64,000 nucleotides of DNA from NCBI RefSeq assembly GCF_024979235.1, contig NZ_JANLCM010000001.1:2170001-2234000 (forward strand), in the 5' to 3' direction. Shown in pieces: positions 53,997 through 62,259 of the stretch. Within the stretch, counting starts at the first letter, position 1, and each line of letters starts with the position of its first letter. The notes below the pieces were generated by a model that saw nothing but the letters and a program-made list of their open reading frames with translations, had not been told where the DNA came from and ran no database searches. The DNA is from Herbiconiux aconitum (GTDB lineage Bacteria; Actinomycetota; Actinomycetes; Actinomycetales; Microbacteriaceae). Made by a program: the position numbers and the translations under genes.

Positions 53997-54424
53997 TCGT
54001 CGACCATCCGGCGGATGACGGCGGCGGCCCGTTCGAGCAGGTCGAGCTCCTCGTCGCTCAACGAGGCGAGGCGGCGGTCGAGCCAGGCGTCTCGGCGACG
54101 GCGGGTCTCGAGCACGACCTGACGGCCGGCATCCGTCAGTGTCACGAGCACGAGCCGGCGATCGTCGTCGCTGCGGGCACGCACCACGTAGCCCGAGCGC
54201 TCGAGGGCGTTGAGGGTGCGGTTCATCGAAGGCGGCGTGACGTGCTCGCGGGCGCTGAGGGCAACCGGCGTCATCGGGCCGTCGCGCAGAACCACCGCCA
54301 GCACTCCGGCCTGGGCGTCGCTCAGCTCGTCGTCGGCCTTCTCGCGGCGGAGCCGGCGGGCCAGCCGCAGCGTCGCCGCACGCAGCTCCGTGCTCAGCGA
54401 GCGGGAGGGGGTGTCGACGGTCAT
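53993..54424 (-). CDS. MarR family transcriptional regulator of the MFS exporter
   Basis: 143 residues. The MarR fold is clear: LRREKADDELSDAQAGVLAVVLRDGPMTPVALSAREHVTPPSMNRTLNALERSGYVVRARSDDDRRLVLVTLTDAGRQVVLETRRRRDAWLDRRLASLSDEELDLLERAAAVI, including the recognition helix and the DDRR wing. It leads an operon with the MFS transporter (ATGA overlap) and has a perfect palindrome just upstream, the arrangement of an autoregulated, ligand-released repressor. The divergent gene is ffh, which is constitutive housekeeping and probably independent. Confidence 0.92.
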   Translation of the reverse strand: MTVDTPSRSLSTELRAATLRLARRLRREKADDELSDAQAGVLAVVLRDGPMTPVALSAREHVTPPSMNRTLNALERSGYVVRARSDDDRRLVLVTLTDAGRQVVLETRRRRDAWLDRRLASLSDEELDLLERAAAVIRRMVDE

Positions 54425-54440
54425 GTAGTTAGCATACGCT

Positions 54441-54457
54441 CATTAGCTTGGCTAATG
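54441..54457. promoter_or_regulatory. MarR-type palindromic operator
   Basis: CATTAGC-TTG-GCTAATG has perfect 7-base arms around a 3-base centre, 17 bases upstream of the MarR start codon. Size and spacing fit a MarR dimer site. A half-site-like TTAGCAT lies at 54429-54435. Confidence 0.65.
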
Positions 54458-54541
54458 AAATCGGATGCACACACCCGTTCTGCAGACGCCTTGCATGCCC
54501 TCGCCCGACTGTCAGCCCGGACCGGTTAAACTGGATGCACG

Positions 54542-56119
54542 ATGGCTACTTTTGGAACTCTCTCGGACAGGCTCGCCGAAACCTTCAAGAATCTCCGCAC
54601 GAAGGGAAAGCTGAGCCCCGCCGACGTCGATTCGACCGTGCGCGAGATTCGTCGCGCCCTGCTCGACGCCGACGTCGCACTCGAGGTCGTCAAGGAGTTC
54701 ACGGGCAGGGTGCGCGAGCGCGCACTCGGCGACGAGGTCAACAAGGCCCTGAACCCCGCTCAGCAGGTGGTGCAGATCGTCAACGAGGAGCTCGTGCAGA
54801 TTCTCGGCGGCACGCAGCGCCGGCTCGAGTTCGCGAAGAAGCCGCCGACCGTCATCATGCTCGCCGGCCTCCAGGGCGCCGGCAAGACGACCCTCGCGGG
54901 CAAGCTCGCGAAGTGGCTCGCGAAAGACAACCACACCCCGCTGCTGGTCGCCGCCGACCTTCAGCGCCCCAACGCCGTCAACCAGCTGCAGATCGTGGGC
55001 GGCCAGGCCGGCGTGCCGGTCTTCGCTCCCGAGCCCGGCAACGGCGTCGGAAATCCGGTGCGGGTCGCGAAAGACTCCATCAAGTTCGCGGTCGACAAGC
55101 AGTACGACACGGTCATCATCGACACCGCCGGCCGCCTCGGTGTCGACGCCGACATGATGAAGCAGGCCGCCGACATCCGTAAGGCCGTCGACCCCGACGA
55201 GGTGCTCTTCGTCATCGACGCCATGATCGGCCAGGACGCGGTGGCCACGGCCCGCGCGTTCCAGGAGGGCGTCGACTTCACGGGCGTCGTGCTCACCAAG
55301 CTCGACGGCGACGCCCGCGGTGGCGCGGCGCTGTCCGTCGCATCCGTCACCGGCCGCCCGATCATCTTCGCGTCGACCGGCGAGACGCTCGACGACTTCG
55401 AGCCGTTCTACCCCGACCGCATGGCGTCGCGCATCCTCGACCTCGGCGACGTGCTCTCGCTCATCGAGCAGGCCCAATCGGCCTTCGACGAAGACGAGGC
55501 GCGCGCGGTCGCGGAGAAGTTCGCCACCGACTCGTTCACCCTCGAAGACTTCCTCAAGCAGATGCAGCAGCTGCGGAACGTCGGCTCCATCAAGAAGATG
55601 ATGGGAATGCTCCCCGGTGCGGGCGGCCTGAAGCAGCAGCTCGAGAACTTCGACGAGAAGGAGATCGTGCGCACCGAAGCGATCATCCAGTCGATGACGA
55701 AGGCCGAGCGGCAGAATCCGAAACTGCTGAACGGATCGCGGCGGCTTCGCATCGCCCGTGGCTCGGGCATGACGGTCACCGAGGTGAACTCGCTCATCCA
55801 GCGGTTCGAGCAGGCCTCGAAGATGATGAAGACGGTGGCCAAGGGCGGGGTGCCGAACGTTCCTGGCATGGGGCCGATCCCGGGCGCCGGCTTCGGTGGC
55901 GGGCGCGGAAAGCCGCAGGCCAAGAAGAAGAGCGGATCCCGCTCGGGCAACCCCGCGAAGCGTGCGGCCGAGAACGCGGCGCGAGCGTCGGGTGAGAAGC
56001 CGGCGATCGCGGCCGGCAACGGCGGAGGTGCAGGATTCGGTCTCGGTTCGAAGGCCGCCGACGGCACCCCCAACCCGAGCCCCGAAGAACTCGAGGCGCT
56101 GCAGCGGTTCCTTCGCTGA
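54542..56119 (+). CDS. ffh: Signal recognition particle protein Ffh (SRP54)
   Basis: 525 residues. N domain (~1-90), G domain with GLQGAGKTTLAGKLAKWL, LVAADLQRPNAVNQLQ, DTAGRLGVDADMMKQAADI, DAMIGQDAVATARAF, TKLDGDARGGAALSV, and the methionine-rich M domain (FLKQMQQLRNVGSIKKMMGMLPG, IARGSGMTVTEVNSLIQRFEQASKMMK) that binds signal peptides and 4.5S RNA. A Gly/Lys/Ala-rich tail follows. It works with FtsY (31627) to deliver ribosomes to the membrane. The upstream gap of 84 bases holds only the MarR operator and a short leader. Confidence 0.96.
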   Translation: MATFGTLSDRLAETFKNLRTKGKLSPADVDSTVREIRRALLDADVALEVVKEFTGRVRERALGDEVNKALNPAQQVVQIVNEELVQILGGTQRRLEFAKKPPTVIMLAGLQGAGKTTLAGKLAKWLAKDNHTPLLVAADLQRPNAVNQLQIVGGQAGVPVFAPEPGNGVGNPVRVAKDSIKFAVDKQYDTVIIDTAGRLGVDADMMKQAADIRKAVDPDEVLFVIDAMIGQDAVATARAFQEGVDFTGVVLTKLDGDARGGAALSVASVTGRPIIFASTGETLDDFEPFYPDRMASRILDLGDVLSLIEQAQSAFDEDEARAVAEKFATDSFTLEDFLKQMQQLRNVGSIKKMMGMLPGAGGLKQQLENFDEKEIVRTEAIIQSMTKAERQNPKLLNGSRRLRIARGSGMTVTEVNSLIQRFEQASKMMKTVAKGGVPNVPGMGPIPGAGFGGGRGKPQAKKKSGSRSGNPAKRAAENAARASGEKPAIAAGNGGGAGFGLGSKAADGTPNPSPEELEALQRFLR

Positions 56120-56170
56120 GAATTCAGCGGGTGGTCATCGGGTGACCGACCGGGAAAATATGCTTGTCAC

Positions 56171-56977
56171 ATGACAACTTCCTCTCGGCCGGTTCGTGTC
56201 GGCGTGCAGATCGCCCCGCAGCACTCCTCCTATCAGGTCATCCGCGACACCCTGACCGAACTCGAAGACCTCGGCGTCGACATCGCCTTCAACTGGGACC
56301 ACTTCTACCCGCTCTCAGGCGATCCCGACGGCCTGCACTTCGAGGGCTGGACGATGCTGGCCGCCTGGGCCGAGCAGACTTCGCGCATCCAGTTCGGCCC
56401 GCTCGTCACCTGCAACAGCTACCGCAACCCCGACCTGCTCGCCGACATGGCACGCACCGTCGACCACATCAGCGCCCGTGACGGTGCCGAAGGGCGCCTC
56501 GTGTTCGGCATCGGCTCGGGCTGGTTCGAGCGCGACTACGACGAGTACGGCTACGAGTTCGGCACGCCGGGCACGCGGCTCGACTCGCTCTCGGAGGCGC
56601 TGCCGCGCATCGAGGCTCGCTGGGAGAAGCTGAACCCGGCGCCCACGCGCGACATCCCGGTGCTGATCGGTGGTGGCGGCGAGAAGAAGACGCTGCGCAT
56701 CGTGGCCGAGCACGCCGACATCTGGCACTCCTTCTCCGACGTCGAGACGCTCGAGCGCAAGCTCGTGGTGCTGAGCGACTGGTGCGAGAAGGTGGGTCGC
56801 GACGTCGGCGAGATCGAGATCTCGACGGGCGTGCGCGGGGCATCGGGCGAGGAAGTCCCCCAACTCGAGAAGCAGCTCGAGCTCGGGGTGACGCTCTTCA
56901 CGCTCGGCATCTCCGGCCCTGACATCGACCTGCAGGGCGCGCGCGACCTGGTGGCGTGGCGCGACAGCCTGAACTAG
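56171..56977 (+). CDS. LLM class F420-dependent oxidoreductase
   Basis: 268 residues. Luciferase-like barrel: VGVQIAPQHSSYQVIRDTLTELEDLGVDIAFNWDHFYPLSGDPDGLHFEGWTMLAAWAEQTSRIQFGPLVTCNSYRNPDLLADMARTVDHIS, GRLVFGIGSGWFERDYDEYGYEF, and VLIGGGGEKKTLRIVAEHADIWHSF. These match the F420-binding subgroup found widely in actinobacteria. Substrate unknown. It stands alone between ffh and the convergent carboxylate-amine ligase gene, 12 bases from its stop. Confidence 0.9.
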   Translation: MTTSSRPVRVGVQIAPQHSSYQVIRDTLTELEDLGVDIAFNWDHFYPLSGDPDGLHFEGWTMLAAWAEQTSRIQFGPLVTCNSYRNPDLLADMARTVDHISARDGAEGRLVFGIGSGWFERDYDEYGYEFGTPGTRLDSLSEALPRIEARWEKLNPAPTRDIPVLIGGGGEKKTLRIVAEHADIWHSFSDVETLERKLVVLSDWCEKVGRDVGEIEISTGVRGASGEEVPQLEKQLELGVTLFTLGISGPDIDLQGARDLVAWRDSLN

Positions 56978-56989
56978 GGCGCCGTCGAT

Positions 56990-58123
56990 CTACCTCAACC
57001 CGTGGCGGAGTTCACGGGTGAGGGAGGCGACCACGGCCCGCAGGCTGCCGCCATTCGCCTCGGCGACGCGGAGCTGGCGCTGGTAGCTCGCGCCGCCGGA
57101 CAGGATGAGGTTCACCTGATCGAGTTCGGCCGCGCAGCCGAGCCGTTCCGCGGTCGGCGCGAGGCGTTCCAGTTCGCGGCGCACCGCATCCGTCACCAGT
57201 TCTTCGTTTCCGGCGGAATCGAGGATGATCTCGGCGTCCATGCCGTAGCGGGCGGCCCGCCATTTGTTCTCGCGCACGAACCAGGGCTGCATCGTCGGCA
57301 ACACCTCGCCGGCGTCGAGGCGACCCGACATGTCGTCGACCAGGCACTGGATGAACGCCGCCACGGCACCGATTTCCTCCGGGCTGGACAGGCCGTCGCA
57401 GGCCCGCATCTCCACGGTTCCCCATTGCGGGCTCGGGCGGATGTCCCAGCGCACCTCCGTGTGGTCGCTGATGACGCCGGTCTTGATGAGGTCGTCGACG
57501 TACTCCTCATAGTTCGCCCAGCTGCCGAACTGGTAGGGGAGACCGGCGGTGGGCAGTTGCTGGAACATGAGGGCGCGGTTGCTCGCGTAGCCGGTGTTCA
57601 CGCCGCCCCAGAACGGGCTCGAGGCGCTGAGGGCCTGCAGATGCGGGTAGTAGTTGAGCAGGGAGTTGACGATCGGCAGCGCCTTCTCGCGATCGTCGAT
57701 GCCGACGTGCACGTGGATGCCCCAGATCATCATGTTGCGGCCCCACCACTGGGTGCGGTCGATGAGCTTGTGGTAGCGCTCCTTGTCGGTCACGGTCTGC
57801 TCGAACCACTGACCGAACGGATGCGAGCCGGCGCACATCAGTTCCACGTCGAGCGGGTCGGTGATGGCACGCACCTCGGCGAGCTGGCCTTGCAGGTCTT
57901 TGACGGCATCCTCCACGCGGTCGTGGACCCCCGTGACGAGTTCGACGGTGTTGAGCAGGAGTTCGCCCGTGATCTTGGGGTGCTGAGATCCGTCGGGCTG
58001 CTTCAGCGCATCCATCACGTCGCCGGCGACCGACACCAGATCGCCCGAACTCTGCTCCACCAGGGCGATCTCCCATTCGATGCCGAGGGTCGAGCGCGGG
58101 GACTCGGCGAACGTGATCTCCAT
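56990..58123 (-). CDS. Glutamate--cysteine ligase, YbdK type (carboxylate-amine ligase)
   Basis: 377 residues. GCS2 family: TLGIEWEIALVEQSSGDLVS with the metal-binding Glu pair, ELLLNTVELVTGVHDRV, AGSHPFGQWFEQTVTDKERYHKLIDRTQWWGRNMMIWGIHVHVGI, and RPSPQWGTVEMRACDGLSSPEEIGAV. YbdK-type enzymes join glutamate and cysteine weakly in vitro; the true substrate in mycothiol-using actinobacteria is not settled, and the related EgtA makes gamma-glutamylcysteine for ergothioneine. No other ergothioneine genes are nearby, so that role is not claimed. Confidence 0.88.
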   Translation of the reverse strand: MEITFAESPRSTLGIEWEIALVEQSSGDLVSVAGDVMDALKQPDGSQHPKITGELLLNTVELVTGVHDRVEDAVKDLQGQLAEVRAITDPLDVELMCAGSHPFGQWFEQTVTDKERYHKLIDRTQWWGRNMMIWGIHVHVGIDDREKALPIVNSLLNYYPHLQALSASSPFWGGVNTGYASNRALMFQQLPTAGLPYQFGSWANYEEYVDDLIKTGVISDHTEVRWDIRPSPQWGTVEMRACDGLSSPEEIGAVAAFIQCLVDDMSGRLDAGEVLPTMQPWFVRENKWRAARYGMDAEIILDSAGNEELVTDAVRRELERLAPTAERLGCAAELDQVNLILSGGASYQRQLRVAEANGGSLRAVVASLTRELRHGLR

Positions 58124-58298
58124 GGGCGACCTCTCGGGAATTACCGCTTCGACGGGAATATCTGTCAGAATAGCCAGTCGAGTCCATCCTCGCCCGACCC
58201 TCTAATCAGGCGGCATGGATTCCCTTAGAGCTTTTGCCGAGTGTGCCCCCACGCTCACGGCTGTCAGTTCGCCCACCTTTACATCACACAGGAGAATT

Positions 58299-58784
58299 GT
58301 GGCTGTCAAAATCCGTCTGAAGCGCCTGGGCAAGATCCGCGCGCCGTACTACCGCATCGTCGTCGCCGACTCGCGCACCAAGCGCGACGGTCGCGTCATC
58401 GAAGAGATCGGTCTCTACCACCCCACCGAGGAGCCCTCGGTCATCCAGGTCGACTCCGAGCGTGCCCAGTACTGGCTGTCGGTCGGCGCTCAGCCGACCG
58501 AGCAGGTCGCTGCGCTGCTGAAGCTCACCGGCGACTGGGGCAAGTTCAAGGGCGACAAGGATGCGGTTTCGACCGTTCGCGTCAAGGGTGAGAAAGAAGC
58601 CTTCGTCGCCGACGAGAAGAAGAAGCCGGTTCTGAAGCCCAAGGCCGAGCCGAAGGCTGCTCCGGTCGAGGAAGCCGCTGTCGAGGCCGAGGCTGCTGCC
58701 GACGCCGAGGCCGCTGAGGCGACCGACTCCGAGACCACCGAGATCGCGGCCGAGGTTGCCGACGACGCAGCGGACAAGGCCTGA
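58299..58784 (+). CDS. rpsP: 30S ribosomal protein S16
   Basis: 161 residues from GTG 58299 behind AGGAG; the open frame upstream to 58215 lacks S16 similarity. Residues 1-80 are S16: [71 protein letters not shown] long Ala/Glu-rich acidic tail (~110-161) extends the protein, as often seen in actinobacteria. First gene of the rpsP-khpA-rimM transcript; the 175-base gap before it (58124-58298) has no gene and presumably holds the promoter. Confidence 0.96.
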   Translation: MAVKIRLKRLGKIRAPYYRIVVADSRTKRDGRVIEEIGLYHPTEEPSVIQVDSERAQYWLSVGAQPTEQVAALLKLTGDWGKFKGDKDAVSTVRVKGEKEAFVADEKKKPVLKPKAEPKAAPVEEAAVEAEAAADAEAAEATDSETTEIAAEVADDAADKA

Positions 58785-58786
58785 CC

Positions 58787-59023
58787 TTGCTCGCTCCGGC
58801 TCTCGAGCACCTCGTCAAGGGGATTGTCGACAATCCCGACGAGGTACGCGTCATCACGAAGAGCTCGCCGCGCGGCGAGGTGCTCGAGGTGCGGGTGCAC
58901 CCCGATGACCTCGGCCGCGTGATCGGCCGTTCCGGGCGCACCGCGAAAGCGTTGCGCACCCTCGTCACTGCGCTCGCCGATGGCAAGCGTGTGCGTGTAG
59001 ACGTGGTGGACACCGATTACTGA
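58787..59023 (+). CDS. khpA: RNA-binding protein KhpA (KH domain)
   Basis: 78 residues from TTG 58787, two bases after the rpsP stop. A single KH domain with the VHPDDLGRVIGRSGRTAKALRTLV block, including the GxxG loop (GRSG), and the N-terminal LEHLVKGIVDNPDEVRV. KhpA is a small RNA chaperone that pairs with KhpB in Gram-positives. The gene is always found between rpsP and rimM in actinobacteria. Its stop lies within the likely start region of rimM. Confidence 0.94.
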   Translation: MLAPALEHLVKGIVDNPDEVRVITKSSPRGEVLEVRVHPDDLGRVIGRSGRTAKALRTLVTALADGKRVRVDVVDTDY

Positions 59024-59045
59024 GAACAACAAGACCCAACTCCGG

Positions 59046-59597
59046 GTGGGTCGGCTGCTGAAGGCCCACGGCCTGAAGGGTGCGATCAAGCTGGAGCTGT
59101 TCACCGACGACCCGGAACGACGATTCGTTCCGGGCGCGGTGTTCACTCTGCAGGTGCCGACCTCGTCGCCCTGGCACGGCAAGACCCTCGAACTGACCGA
59201 GATGCGTTGGTACAACGGGCATCCGGTCGGCTTCTTCAAGGGAGTCCCTGACCGCAGTGCGGCCGAGGGTCTCGTCAAGGCGATCCTCTGGATCGACCTC
59301 GACGAGGCCGCGGAAGAGCCCGAAGACGATGCCTGGTACGACCACCAGCTGATCGGCCTGCGGGTCGTGCGTGAGGGCGAGCAGGTAGGAACCGTGCGTC
59401 TCGTCGAGCACATGCCGGCGCAGGACCTGCTGATCGTGAAAACCCCGGCGGGCGAGGTGATGGTGCCGTTCGTCAAGGCGATCGTGCCGTCGGTCGACCT
59501 CGAGACGGGAATCGTGACGGTCACGCCGCCGGCCGGCCTCTTCGAAGACCTCCCCGACGAGCCCGAGCCGGCTCCCGCGCCGCCTCAAGCCGAGTAA
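59046..59597 (+). CDS. rimM: Ribosome maturation factor RimM
   Basis: 183 residues from GTG 59046. N-terminal RimM barrel (VGRLLKAHGLKGAIKLELFTDDPERRFVPGAVFTLQV) and the PRC-barrel (WYDHQLIGLRVVREGEQVGTVRLVEHMPAQDLLIVKTPAGEVMVPFVKAIVPSVDLE). It binds S19 and helps 30S head assembly. The conserved family start usually includes several residues before VGRL. Here those exist in frame (TENNKTQLR), but no ATG, GTG or TTG precedes them after the stop at 58998; ATT at 59016 would be the only initiator giving them. The start is therefore uncertain. A strong terminator follows, cutting rimM from trmD. Confidence 0.92.
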   Translation: MGRLLKAHGLKGAIKLELFTDDPERRFVPGAVFTLQVPTSSPWHGKTLELTEMRWYNGHPVGFFKGVPDRSAAEGLVKAILWIDLDEAAEEPEDDAWYDHQLIGLRVVREGEQVGTVRLVEHMPAQDLLIVKTPAGEVMVPFVKAIVPSVDLETGIVTVTPPAGLFEDLPDEPEPAPAPPQAE

Positions 59598-59603
59598 CTA
59601 CGT

Positions 59604-59649
59604 AAATGAAGAGGACCGACCCCGTATATGGGGTCGGTCCTCTTCATTT
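59604..59649 (+). terminator. Strong intrinsic terminator after rimM
   Basis: AAATGAAGAGGACCGACCCC (59604-59623) and its exact complement GGGGTCGGTCCTCTTCATTT (59630-59649) form a perfect 20-bp stem with a 6-base loop GTATAT, flanked by A and T residues so that it can act on either strand. It separates the ribosomal block rpsP-khpA-rimM from the endonuclease-like gene and trmD. Confidence 0.93.
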
Positions 59650-59670
59650 TGGTAGTAACTAATCATCATC

Positions 59671-60609
59671 ATGGTGAGCATGACTCATCTGTTCGAGATT
59701 CTGGCCGCTGCAGGCGGCGTCGCGTCCAACGACTACCTCGCCGCGCGTGGCGTCCCGGCACCGGCACTCAACAACGCCGTCGCGCGCGGCTCGCTGCTGC
59801 GCCTGCGGCGCGGCTGGGTCAGCCTCCCCGATGCGCCGCCCGACGTGATTCGCGCGGTGCGCGTGGGAGGCAGACTCTCGTGTCTGTCCGTGCTGAAACG
59901 CCACGACCTTTGGTGCGCGACTGACAGCCGTCTCCACATCCGCGTGCCCGCCGACGCCCAGAACCTCTCCTCGCCCCACGATCGCCGCGTGCCCCTCGGC
60001 CGCCCCGAGCGTTTCGGCATCGTGCTGCACCGCTCCCATCGTGCCCAGTTCCTCGACGAGCCGGAAGGCCCGGTCGATTCTTTCGCGTGGGCGCTCCTGC
60101 ACTCGATCACGTGCCAGAGCAAGATCGACGCCATCGTCACCCTCGACAGCGCTCTCAAACAGGGTCGCATCTCGCTCACTGAACTCGAATTCCTTGCCGC
60201 GGGCCTCCAGAAAACGTTCCGCGCCTACTTCGCCCTCACCGATCCGAACGCAGCCTCTGGCCTGGAGACCAAGGCGCGCCTCGGTCTTCGCCGCTACAAC
60301 ATCGCGTCGCGCAGTCAGGTGAAGATCCGCGGGGTCGGCAACGTCGACCTCCTCATCGGAGACCGCCTCGTCGTCGAGACCGACGGCCGCGAATGGCACA
60401 CCAAGCCCGCCGCCTACCTCGAGGACCGCCGCCGCGACCTCGCCCTCGCCGAGCTCGGATACCTCGTGCTGCGTCTCAGTTACGCACAGGTGATGGACGA
60501 GTGGGAGCGGGTGGTCGTTGTGATCCGCGCGATCGTCGCTCGCGACGAACACCGATGGTCGCCCCGTCAGCTCCGCGCAGGCTTGGGAACGGGCGCCGAA
60601 CTGCTCTGA
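59671..60609 (+). CDS. DUF559-like endonuclease domain protein (AbiEi-type N-terminus)
   Basis: 312 residues. The N-terminal part (LFEILAAAGGVASNDYLAARGVPAPALNNAVARGSLLRLRRGWVSLP) is a winged helix of the type in AbiEi-like antitoxins. The C-terminal part has a PD-(D/E)XK-like core: Glu in LETKARLGLRRYNI, then VGNVDLLIGDRLVVETDGREWHTKPAAYLEDRRRDLALAELGYLVLRLSYAQVM, matching the DUF559/Vsr-like layout with the D...ExDG motif. Such proteins are common in Microbacteriaceae and uncharacterised; DNA cleavage is plausible but unproven. It sits after a terminator between rimM and trmD, which are adjacent in most actinobacteria. Confidence 0.78.
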   Translation: MVSMTHLFEILAAAGGVASNDYLAARGVPAPALNNAVARGSLLRLRRGWVSLPDAPPDVIRAVRVGGRLSCLSVLKRHDLWCATDSRLHIRVPADAQNLSSPHDRRVPLGRPERFGIVLHRSHRAQFLDEPEGPVDSFAWALLHSITCQSKIDAIVTLDSALKQGRISLTELEFLAAGLQKTFRAYFALTDPNAASGLETKARLGLRRYNIASRSQVKIRGVGNVDLLIGDRLVVETDGREWHTKPAAYLEDRRRDLALAELGYLVLRLSYAQVMDEWERVVVVIRAIVARDEHRWSPRQLRAGLGTGAELL

Positions 60610-60631
60610 CGCCCGCCGTTAGGCTGTGGGG

Positions 60632-61372
60632 ATGCGCATCGACGTCGTCACGATCTTCCCCGAATTCTTCGACGTGCTCGACATCTCGCTCCTCGGCAAG
60701 GCGCGCCAGAGCGGCCTTCTCGACGTCTCGGCGCACAACCTCCGCGAGTACACGCACGACCGGCACCGCACGGTCGACGACACGCCCTACGGTGGCGGCG
60801 CGGGCATGGTGATGAAGCCCGAACCCTGGGGCGAGGCGATCGACGAGCTGCTCGGTGACGCGACGCCTGAGAGGGCGGACGCCTCCGCCCCGCTCGTCAT
60901 CTTCCCGTCGCCCGCCGGTGAGGTGTTCACCCAGAAGATGGCCCGCGAGCTGGCGCATCGCGAGCATCTGATCTTCGGATGCGGTCGCTACGAGGGCATC
61001 GACCAGCGCGTCTTCGATCACGTCGCCACGCGTGCCGAAGTGCGCCTCGTGAGCATCGGCGACTACGTGCTGAACGGGGGAGAGGTCGCGGTGATGGCCA
61101 TGATCGAGGCGATCGGGCGGCTGATCCCCGGTGTGGTGGGTAACCCCGAGAGCCTCGTCGAGGAGTCGCACGAAGACGGGTTGCTCGAGTATCCGAGCTA
61201 CACGAAGCCGGCGGAGTGGCGGGGGCTCGAGGTGCCGCCGATCCTCCTGAGCGGCAATCACAAGGCGATTGACGCGTGGCGCCGCGAGCAGCAGCTCGAG
61301 CGCACCCGTCGAGTGCGCCCCGACTTGCTGCGGGCCGAGACGCCCGAGAAGGCCGAGACGGCCGAGGCCTGA
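60632..61372 (+). CDS. trmD: tRNA (guanine(37)-N1)-methyltransferase
   Basis: 246 residues from ATG 60632 (the GTG at 60626 is less likely). SPOUT-fold Trm[110 protein letters not shown], the trefoil-knot SAM region [35 protein letters not shown] and [36 protein letters not shown]. It methylates G37 of tRNAs reading CNN codons and prevents frameshifts. The tail past residue 230 is short. It is convergent with map. Confidence 0.96.
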   Translation: MRIDVVTIFPEFFDVLDISLLGKARQSGLLDVSAHNLREYTHDRHRTVDDTPYGGGAGMVMKPEPWGEAIDELLGDATPERADASAPLVIFPSPAGEVFTQKMARELAHREHLIFGCGRYEGIDQRVFDHVATRAEVRLVSIGDYVLNGGEVAVMAMIEAIGRLIPGVVGNPESLVEESHEDGLLEYPSYTKPAEWRGLEVPPILLSGNHKAIDAWRREQQLERTRRVRPDLLRAETPEKAETAEA

Positions 61373-61394
61373 GCGCCCCAGCCTCGGCGGCGCC

Positions 61395-62165
61395 CTACGC
61401 CCGGGCGGTGAGAACGAGCGGTCCGTCCTCCGTGATCGCCACGGTGTGCTCCATGTGCGCCCCGTTCGAGCCATCGGCCGAGCGCAGGGTCCACCCGTCT
61501 TTGTCGGTGTAGATCTTGTCGGTCGTCTCGAGGAACCACGGCTCGATCGCAATGACGAGCCCGGCCCGAAGGGGGAGCCCCCGCCCGGCGCGGCCGTTGT
61601 TCGGCACGTGCGGGTCGCCGTGCATCGTGCGGCCGACGCCGTGTCCGCCGAAGTCGGTGTTGATGCCGTAGCCCGCGGCGGTCGCCACCGCGCCGATCGC
61701 GGCCGAGATGTCGCCGAGGCGGCCACCGGGCTGCGCGGCGGCGATGCCGGCGGCGAGCGCAGCGGTGGTGACTTCGATGAGCCGGGTGTCCTCCGCAGAG
61801 CGCGGCGACCCCACGACCACCGTGAGCGCTGAGTCGGAGACCCACCCTTCGACGGATGCCGCGAAGTCGAGACTCAGCACGTCTCCATCGCGGAGCGCGT
61901 AGTCGTACGGCAGCCCGTGCAGCACGGCATCGTTGACGCTCGTGCACAGCACCTTGCCGAAGGGCGAGGCGCCGAAGGAGGGGTGGTAGTCGATGTAGCA
62001 CGATTCGGCCCCTCGGGCGCGGATCATGTCGTGCGCGATCCGGTCGAGCGACAGGAGATTCATGCCGACGGCGACGCGAGACGCCAGCTCCGTCAGCACT
62101 TCGGCGACGAAGGCGCCCGCCGGACGCATCTGCTCGATCTCGGCCGGTGTCTTGAGCTCGATCAT
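61395..62165 (-). CDS. map: Type I methionine aminopeptidase
   Basis: 256 residues from ATG 62165 (AGAGGAACACG precedes it), not the ATG at 62186. Pita-bread fold: MIELKTPAEIEQMRPAGAFVAEVL, YHPSFGASPFGKVLCTSVNDAVLHGLP, and the metal ligands Asp in LSLDFAAS, Asp in VSDSALTVVVG, His in HGVGRTMHGDPHVPN, Glu in AIEPWF and Glu in HMEHTVAI. It removes the initiator Met from nascent proteins. The N-terminal SH3-binding extension of longer forms is absent. Convergent with trmD and divergent from the small membrane protein. Confidence 0.95.
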   Translation of the reverse strand: MIELKTPAEIEQMRPAGAFVAEVLTELASRVAVGMNLLSLDRIAHDMIRARGAESCYIDYHPSFGASPFGKVLCTSVNDAVLHGLPYDYALRDGDVLSLDFAASVEGWVSDSALTVVVGSPRSAEDTRLIEVTTAALAAGIAAAQPGGRLGDISAAIGAVATAAGYGINTDFGGHGVGRTMHGDPHVPNNGRAGRGLPLRAGLVIAIEPWFLETTDKIYTDKDGWTLRSADGSNGAHMEHTVAITEDGPLVLTARA

Positions 62166-62259
62166 CGTGTTCCTCTCCCAGGGCATTTCATGGCGCCCAT
62201 GAAGACCCTACCGACCGAAGTCTCAGCGAACATCCGGAGTCGCTGCATACTCTTGTCTG

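Noticed and set aside
59628..59924. Small plus-strand frame beginning in the terminator after rimM
   Set aside because: Its start lies within the hairpin and the rest is a shadow of the endonuclease-like gene.
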